Shown in pieces: positions 13,502 to 18,096 of a stretch of 18,096 nt of DNA. The stretch comes from an uncultured Desulfomonile sp. GTDB lineage: Bacteria > Desulfobacterota > Desulfomonilia > Desulfomonilales > Desulfomonilaceae. The position numbers were made by a program, and so were the translations under genes. The stretch spans positions 1 to 18,096 of the forward strand of contig CALDNG010000216.1 of NCBI GenBank assembly GCA_937915285.1. Reading direction: 5' to 3'. Under the pieces are notes generated by a model. It was not told the DNA's origin. It saw only the letters and a list, made by a program, of their open reading frames with translations, and made no database searches. Within the stretch, counting starts at the first letter, position 1, and each line of letters starts with the position of its first letter.

Positions 13502-14572
13502 ATGGGAACGGCGCCGGCAAAAAGACTTTCCGAAAAGGGCTATGACGAGAACAAACTCGGATTTGGAGACATTTTTACAGACCATATGTTGATGATAAGG
13601 TATTCGGTGGCTGAGGGTGGCTGGCAGGCTCCGGAAATAAAACCGTTTCAAAATATTGAAATGCACCCTGCGGGGATGGTTTTGCACTACGGTCAACAGG
13701 TTTTCGAGGGTCTAAAGGCTTTCGCTGATCCTGATGGCGACGGGATTTTTCTATTCAGGCCAGACATGAACATTGCCCGTTTCAACAGGTCATGCGTCAG
13801 ACTCTGCATTCCGACAATCGATCCGAAGCTGTTCATGGATCAGATGACTGAACTGATAAGAAAGGATCGTGACTGGATACCTCGAAAAGCCGGAACATCA
13901 CTTTACATACGCCCGACAGTCATCGCGACTGACCCGCATCTAGGAGTTCGCCCCTCCAAGACTTACCTTTTCTATATTATTCTGTCTCCTGTGGGGGCCT
14001 ATTATCCAGAGGGTTTTGAACCGGTGAAGATAATGGTCACCGACAAATATGTCAGGGCGGCCATCGGCGGAGTAGGCGAGGCCAAGACTGCGGCAAACTA
14101 CGCCGCGTCACTGCTGGCGGCTGAAGAAGCCCATGCGGCAGGTTTTACCCAGGTCTTGTGGCTCAACGCAGTTGACAAATCTTCAATTGAAGAAGTCGGA
14201 ACCATGAATATATTCTTCAAGATAGGTGGAGAGATCGTAACTCCTGCGCTAGGTGGCACAATTCTGCCGGGGGTTACCCGAGACTCGGTCATCACTCTAT
14301 GCAAAGACATGGGGATGAAAGTTTCCGAGAGATCCGTCACCATAGATGAAGTGGTGCAGGCGGCCAACAGCGGCGCGCTCGAAGAGATATTCGGGTCAGG
14401 AACAGCGGCGGTAATTTCACCAGTCAGTCACTTCCGGTTCAAAGAAACCGACTACATGGTCGGCAATGGCAAGACCGGTCCAACTTCCCAGAAACTTTTT
14501 GATGAAATCACGGGAATGCAGTTGGGGCGCAGACCGGACAAACATGGTTGGGTTGTCAACATCGGAAAATAG
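13502..14572 (+). CDS. ilvE: Branched-chain amino acid aminotransferase
   Basis: This 356-residue fold-IV PLP aminotransferase interconverts Leu, Ile and Val with their 2-oxo acids, using glutamate/2-oxoglutarate, in the cytoplasm. It is of the longer BCAT type found in Bacillus, mycobacteria and mammals. Signatures are H-Y-G-Q-Q-V-F-E-G (62-70) and R-F-N-R-S (93-97). The PLP lysine is Lys195 in V-G-E-A-K-T-A-A-N-Y. E-V-G-T-M-N-I-F-F (231-239), G-T-I-L-P-G-V-T-R-D-S (252-262) and the late E-I-F-G-S-G-T-A-A (295-303) phosphate-binding segment follow. The start is secure, with GGAGG three bases before the ATG. It has a near-consensus promoter, a structured leader and a strong terminator, so it is a single-gene unit and not part of an ilv operon here. 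Other fold-IV enzymes (4-amino-4-deoxychorismate lyase, D-amino acid transaminase) are shorter. Confidence 0.95.
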   Translation: MGTAPAKRLSEKGYDENKLGFGDIFTDHMLMIRYSVAEGGWQAPEIKPFQNIEMHPAGMVLHYGQQVFEGLKAFADPDGDGIFLFRPDMNIARFNRSCVRLCIPTIDPKLFMDQMTELIRKDRDWIPRKAGTSLYIRPTVIATDPHLGVRPSKTYLFYIILSPVGAYYPEGFEPVKIMVTDKYVRAAIGGVGEAKTAANYAASLLAAEEAHAAGFTQVLWLNAVDKSSIEEVGTMNIFFKIGGEIVTPALGGTILPGVTRDSVITLCKDMGMKVSERSVTIDEVVQAANSGALEEIFGSGTAAVISPVSHFRFKETDYMVGNGKTGPTSQKLFDEITGMQLGRRPDKHGWVVNIGK

Positions 14573-14621
14573 TCTGCAGCCTGATTCTCAAGGCTTATAG
14601 AGGATTTACCTAAAGACAGTT

Positions 14622-14650
14622 AGGCGCCACATAGTGGCGCCTTTCTTGTT
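14622..14650 (+). terminator. Intrinsic terminator after ilvE
   Basis: A 9-bp stem AGGCGCCAC (14622-14630) with GTGGCGCCT (14634-14642), closing a 3-base ATA loop, is followed by a T-rich tail. It lies between the ilvE stop and the convergent xerD stop at 14651, and may also act on the other strand. Confidence 0.78.
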
Positions 14651-15562
14651 TCAGCCCCTCGGGTGATATTTTGAGTGGATCTGTTTGAGTCTCTTCCTGG
14701 CAACGTGAGTATATATTTCAGTGGTGGATATGTCGGAATGCCCGAGCATCGCCTGAACCGACCTCAAATCCGCATCATTCTGGACCAGGTGAGTGGCAAA
14801 GGAATGTCTGAGAGTGTGCGGGGAAATCTCTTTGAATATTCCTGCGCTGATAGCGTTTTTCTTGATAATCTTCCAGAACGCCTGCCTGGTCATGGGCCTG
14901 CCGCGTCGGGTTACGAAAAGGGCTTCACTCCTGTGAGTTCCAATTAGCCCAGGCCTGACCTGGTCGAGATAATTTATGATGGATCTGGCTGCAGGAGCGC
15001 CTAATGGTGTGACGCGTTCTCTGGACCCCTTTCCAAGAACAGTCACGCAACCAATTTCAAGATCGACCCTGTAGGTTTCAAGGTTCACAAGTTCAGATAC
15101 CCGTAAACCGCTGGCGTAGAGTAATTCCAGCATTGTAGCGTCGCGCTTGCCTTCAAGAGTCGTCTGATCGACAGCGTTCAAGAGTCTTTCGACTTCTTCC
15201 TGTTCCAGGTATTGAGGGATCTTTTTTGCAAGCCTGGGGGATTCAATATGTTCCGTAGGATTTTGTTGCGCCTGCGCCGTCTCAATGAGGTATCTGAAAA
15301 AAGTCTTGATGCAGGATATCTTGCGGGCTACTGTCCGAGGGGCATAATTTCTACGATAGAGGATTTCCAGGTAAGACAAGATGTCCTCCCTGTCTATCTG
15401 ATCCACGCTCCTTGCGTGTGATTTTCGGAGCGATCTGAAAAATCCCTCAAGGTCCGACCTGTACGACTGAACACTTAGACCGGCAAGTCCCTTTTCAACT
15501 ATCAGGTAATCCTGGAAACCTTCAAGTGCAGTGGCAAGGTCATCACTACTGGGCTTGGGCAT
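14651..15562 (-). CDS. xerD: Site-specific tyrosine recombinase XerD
   Basis: This 303-residue tyrosine recombinase, with a partner Xer protein at the dif site and FtsK, resolves chromosome dimers. The N-terminal core-binding domain (about residues 8-100) shows Y-R-S-D-L-x-x-F and T-V-A-R-K-I-S-C-I-K. The catalytic domain shows Arg154 (ASGLRVSEL), Lys178 (VLGKGSRER), His249 and Arg252 (PHTLRHSFATHL), His275 (LGHSDISTT) and the nucleophile Tyr284 (EIYTHV). All six are present, so it should be active. Length and spacing match XerC/XerD. XerD is preferred on overall look, but XerC is not excluded. The ATG at 15562 overlaps the glnD coding end by 17 bases, so translational coupling is likely. It is the last gene of the unit and converges on ilvE. 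Confidence 0.92.
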   Translation of the reverse strand: MPKPSSDDLATALEGFQDYLIVEKGLAGLSVQSYRSDLEGFFRSLRKSHARSVDQIDREDILSYLEILYRRNYAPRTVARKISCIKTFFRYLIETAQAQQNPTEHIESPRLAKKIPQYLEQEEVERLLNAVDQTTLEGKRDATMLELLYASGLRVSELVNLETYRVDLEIGCVTVLGKGSRERVTPLGAPAARSIINYLDQVRPGLIGTHRSEALFVTRRGRPMTRQAFWKIIKKNAISAGIFKEISPHTLRHSFATHLVQNDADLRSVQAMLGHSDISTTEIYTHVARKRLKQIHSKYHPRG

Positions 15563-18096
15563 ACGTCTTCTCTATCAAATCAAGATGGTCGTGGAGCTGT
15601 TTCCTGATTTCATCGAGTCTGTCAAAGTCCGTAAGCTTCTCGCCATCTGAGTCTACTACATAGAAGATGTCAGCAGCCTGATCGACTTCGGTAGAAATCT
15701 TTGCAAGGGACAAATTCAGTCCCAGTTCCGCTATCTTGCGTGTGATGTCATAGAGCAGTCCGGGCCTGTCGTGGGCATAGACCTCGATTATTGTGGCAGA
15801 ATCCGAAGTGGAATTATCAATTTCCACCTTCAGCGGGAATCGCGGGCTGTAAGCGGACTGAAAAACCCCGCGAGACTGGCGACGCGCTTCTACAAGTTTT
15901 TCAACATCCTCCCTGTCAGTAATTACCTTGAAAAAATCACTCTTGAAGTGTTCCCATCTTTCGGGATCGTCAAGGTGTCCCTCAGGTATGTCATTCACAT
16001 GGAACGTTGTAATGGTGACCTCTCCTATTGAGTGTGTCCAGGCGCTGAGGATGTTGATGCGGTTTGCCGATAGGGCTCCGGCAATTTTGGAGAAGAGTCC
16101 CGGCCGGTCTTTCACTATTAGGGTTATTGAACTGTAGCCCGGTTTTGTGTGATCCGTCTTGCTGGCTATAAAATGGTCATCCGCAAAACTGCCATTCCCC
16201 GTAGATTTGATGTGACGCTGTATGTCAGTGAAGTGGTCCGCAATGACACCCGGGTAGAAATCCTGCAGGTAGCGAGGGCTGGATTCGGCCAGGAAGACCT
16301 CAAGCTCCGGGCCACGGTGTTCCAAAGGCACAAGGTCCTTAACTAGAGCTTTAATTTCCCTGATCCAGTCAGAAAGGCTTTCCCCGTCAGAACCCTCTCC
16401 CTCCATGACATCCAGTGTCCTGTAGTAAAGCTCTTCAAGAAGCATACCCTTCCACGAGTTCAGCGCCGTGGGGCCAACAGCCATAAGATCGGCATTGGTA
16501 AGCAGCATGAGGAGGTCGAGTCTTCTGCGGTCCATGACATTTTCAGCAAACCTTTGGATCAGAGCTTCATCATGCAAATCTTTCTTGAACGCCAGGTGGG
16601 TCATGGCTAAATGGTTTCGTATCAGGAACAGGATATCCTCTATTTCATCAGGCTCCAGCCCTAGTCTCTTAAGAATCGGCCTGGATGCCTGTTCCCCTCT
16701 GATTTCATGTCCCGAACCCTGGCCTTTGGCTATATCATGGAACAGACCTGCCAGATAGAGAACCTCCGGATGGTCAAGTTTGGAGAATGTCTGACGCAGG
16801 AAGAGGTCTTCTGCGCTGCGTTGGTGAATGTGGAGTGATTGAATGTTCTCTAGCACAGCCATTGTATGCAAATCGACGGTATACTGATGATAGACATCAT
16901 GCTGTGGTAGAAATCTTATTCGGGCAAATTCGGGGATGAACAATTCCAGGAAACCAACCTTCATCATGCTTTTCATGGCGGTAGCTATGTGGCCTTTTTT
17001 TCGGAAAATATTTATGAATAGAAGGTTAGCTTCGGGATCCGACCTGATCTTTTCATTCACCGACGAAAGCCTCGAACGGATGATATCGACGAGCCTGATG
17101 TCAAGGTCGCAGCCGGTATCGGATATTTTGGAAAAAGCGAGTATCAGGTCGTTGGGATTCTTGCCGAATTTATCAAGGTTTTTGAAGGATATTCCGCCTG
17201 ATCCAATGTAAAACGAGTCTCCAAGGTCCAGCCTCTTGACCGAAGAGGCCCATTTCGGTCTCAAAAACAGCCGGGCCTTTGCCAACAACTGACGTCCAAA
17301 GAAATCAATGGTGGCCGCATGACGGTAATAGTCACGCATAAAACTCTCGACACCCCGGCGTGAAGGTGTGTCACCATAACCCATTTGATCAGCGATCAGA
17401 GCCTGGCTATCAAACTTGAGCCTGTCATCCCTGCGGCCTTCCATGAAATGAAGCCTCGCTCGAACCTCTGACAGAAATTGTGAACCCTTTTGTATTTCCT
17501 CAAGAGCCTTGTCACTACAGATCCCGGCGTAGTGAAGATCCTCCAGTCCCTTGCAGCCAAAAATCATTTTTGCAAGCCATGTCAATAACTGAATGTATCT
17601 CAGTGATCCCGGACCTTCCTTGAGGTGCGGCTCAAGAAGATATATGGTGTGCCCAAAACGCTCTGAAGACTTCCTGATCTCACCTTCAATGCGCAAATAT
17701 AAATCGAGTGGATCAGTCTCCGACAAAAGCGTTCTTCTCTCGATCAGCATCCGTCTGAAAATGTGTTCGTCTCCCCAAACAAGCCTGACATCCATCAATG
17801 AAGTTAGCACTGCCAGATCCTTGTCCGCCTCCTGTTTACACTCTTCAATCGTCCTGACAGAATGCCCGAGTTCTATGCGGGCGTCCCAAAGCAGATACAG
17901 GATGCTCCTTATCCCCCTGTAAATACCCTCCGGAGCATCATCCGGCCGAAGAAAAAGAAGGTCAATGTCAGAGTAGGGACTCATCTCCTCTCGTCCATAA
18001 CCGCCCAACCCCAGAAGCGCTATCTTGTCCGTCCAGTACCCAAGAAAATGGTCACAAAGCTGAGTCAGCAACGTGTCATAGGCTGAACTCATGTGA
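15546..18096 (-). CDS. glnD: [Protein-PII] uridylyltransferase/uridylyl-removing enzyme GlnD (N-terminus cut by window edge)
   Basis: GlnD is the nitrogen sensor that uridylylates PII proteins when glutamine is low and removes UMP when glutamine is high. Counting from the ATG at 18092, 848 residues are visible. The nucleotidyltransferase motif GGYGREE (30-36) with S-D-I-D (41-44; Asp42 and Asp44 for metal) comes first, then the helical PII-UTase linker (about 130-280). The HD hydrolase site is near residues 448-462 (LAGLFHDIAKG; His452-Asp453). Two ACT glutamine-sensing domains follow at about 654-700 (VKDRPGLFSKIAG) and 768-815 (YAHDRPGLLYDI). The glycine motif usually sits near residue 90, so tens of N-terminal residues are missing. 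The frame is open upstream of the ATG to base 18096, so the real start is outside. The stop overlaps xerD by 17 bases. Family assignment is firm. Confidence 0.95.
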   Translation of the reverse strand, partial: HMSSAYDTLLTQLCDHFLGYWTDKIALLGLGGYGREEMSPYSDIDLLFLRPDDAPEGIYRGIRSILYLLWDARIELGHSVRTIEECKQEADKDLAVLTSLMDVRLVWGDEHIFRRMLIERRTLLSETDPLDLYLRIEGEIRKSSERFGHTIYLLEPHLKEGPGSLRYIQLLTWLAKMIFGCKGLEDLHYAGICSDKALEEIQKGSQFLSEVRARLHFMEGRRDDRLKFDSQALIADQMGYGDTPSRRGVESFMRDYYRHAATIDFFGRQLLAKARLFLRPKWASSVKRLDLGDSFYIGSGGISFKNLDKFGKNPNDLILAFSKISDTGCDLDIRLVDIIRSRLSSVNEKIRSDPEANLLFINIFRKKGHIATAMKSMMKVGFLELFIPEFARIRFLPQHDVYHQYTVDLHTMAVLENIQSLHIHQRSAEDLFLRQTFSKLDHPEVLYLAGLFHDIAKGQGSGHEIRGEQASRPILKRLGLEPDEIEDILFLIRNHLAMTHLAFKKDLHDEALIQRFAENVMDRRRLDLLMLLTNADLMAVGPTALNSWKGMLLEELYYRTLDVMEGEGSDGESLSDWIREIKALVKDLVPLEHRGPELEVFLAESSPRYLQDFYPGVIADHFTDIQRHIKSTGNGSFADDHFIASKTDHTKPGYSSITLIVKDRPGLFSKIAGALSANRINILSAWTHSIGEVTITTFHVNDIPEGHLDDPERWEHFKSDFFKVITDREDVEKLVEARRQSRGVFQSAYSPRFPLKVEIDNSTSDSATIIEVYAHDRPGLLYDITRKIAELGLNLSLAKISTEVDQAADIFYVVDSDGEKLTDFDRLDEIRKQLHDHLDLIEKTYAQAQ

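Noticed and set aside
1..18096. CRISPR array, tRNA, rRNA, insertion sequence or toxin-antitoxin/defence cluster
   Set aside because: No regular repeat-spacer pattern, cloverleaf, transposase or paired small genes of known type was seen, and the genes are mostly ordinary core functions.

Overview
The window reads as chromosomal core sequence from a Gram-negative bacterium, most plausibly a Desulfobacterota-type (former Deltaproteobacteria) anaerobe. This placement is inferred from gene content: a Tat component, an AsmA-family protein, a DegP-like protease, GlnD, a stand-alone phenylacetate-CoA ligase and a DUF1573 protein. Base composition looks moderate, with no obvious foreign island. No rRNA, tRNA, CRISPR array, insertion sequence or prophage was seen.

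Left part (1-5611): a leftward pair, a zinc-ribbon protein followed by tatB, is cut by the left edge. It is divergent from a rightward DUF1573 secreted protein, across an interval with a good sigma70-like promoter. A leftward three-helix membrane protein follows, then a rightward lipoprotein of about 15 TPR units with its own promoter, then a leftward paaK-type aryl-CoA ligase. Convergent pairs are separated by hairpins.

Middle part (5612-12808): a leftward alpha/beta hydrolase gene precedes a 1027-residue AsmA-family gene. Divergent from them are a small secreted protein and a two-PDZ HtrA/DegP protease. A leftward unknown gene of 122 codons converges on degP, with a perfect 30-bp palindrome between them.

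Right part (12809-18096): a 348-bp interval with no convincing gene is followed by a 65-codon cysteine-rich mini-protein, then ilvE with a near-consensus promoter, a roughly 100-nt leader and a classic terminator. Converging on it is a leftward glnD-xerD pair that overlaps by 17 bp. glnD runs off the right edge and lacks its N-terminus here.

Themes: much of the window concerns envelope biology (Tat export, AsmA, periplasmic protease, DUF1573, TPR lipoprotein, secreted protein). The rest is nitrogen and branched-chain amino-acid metabolism (glnD, ilvE), chromosome-dimer resolution (xerD) and aromatic acid activation (paaK). I did not find a convincing new multi-gene system. The most interesting leftovers are small: the cysteine-rich mini-protein and its structured upstream region, the ilvE leader, the zinc-ribbon gene coupled to tatB, and repeat-bearing intergenic regions.
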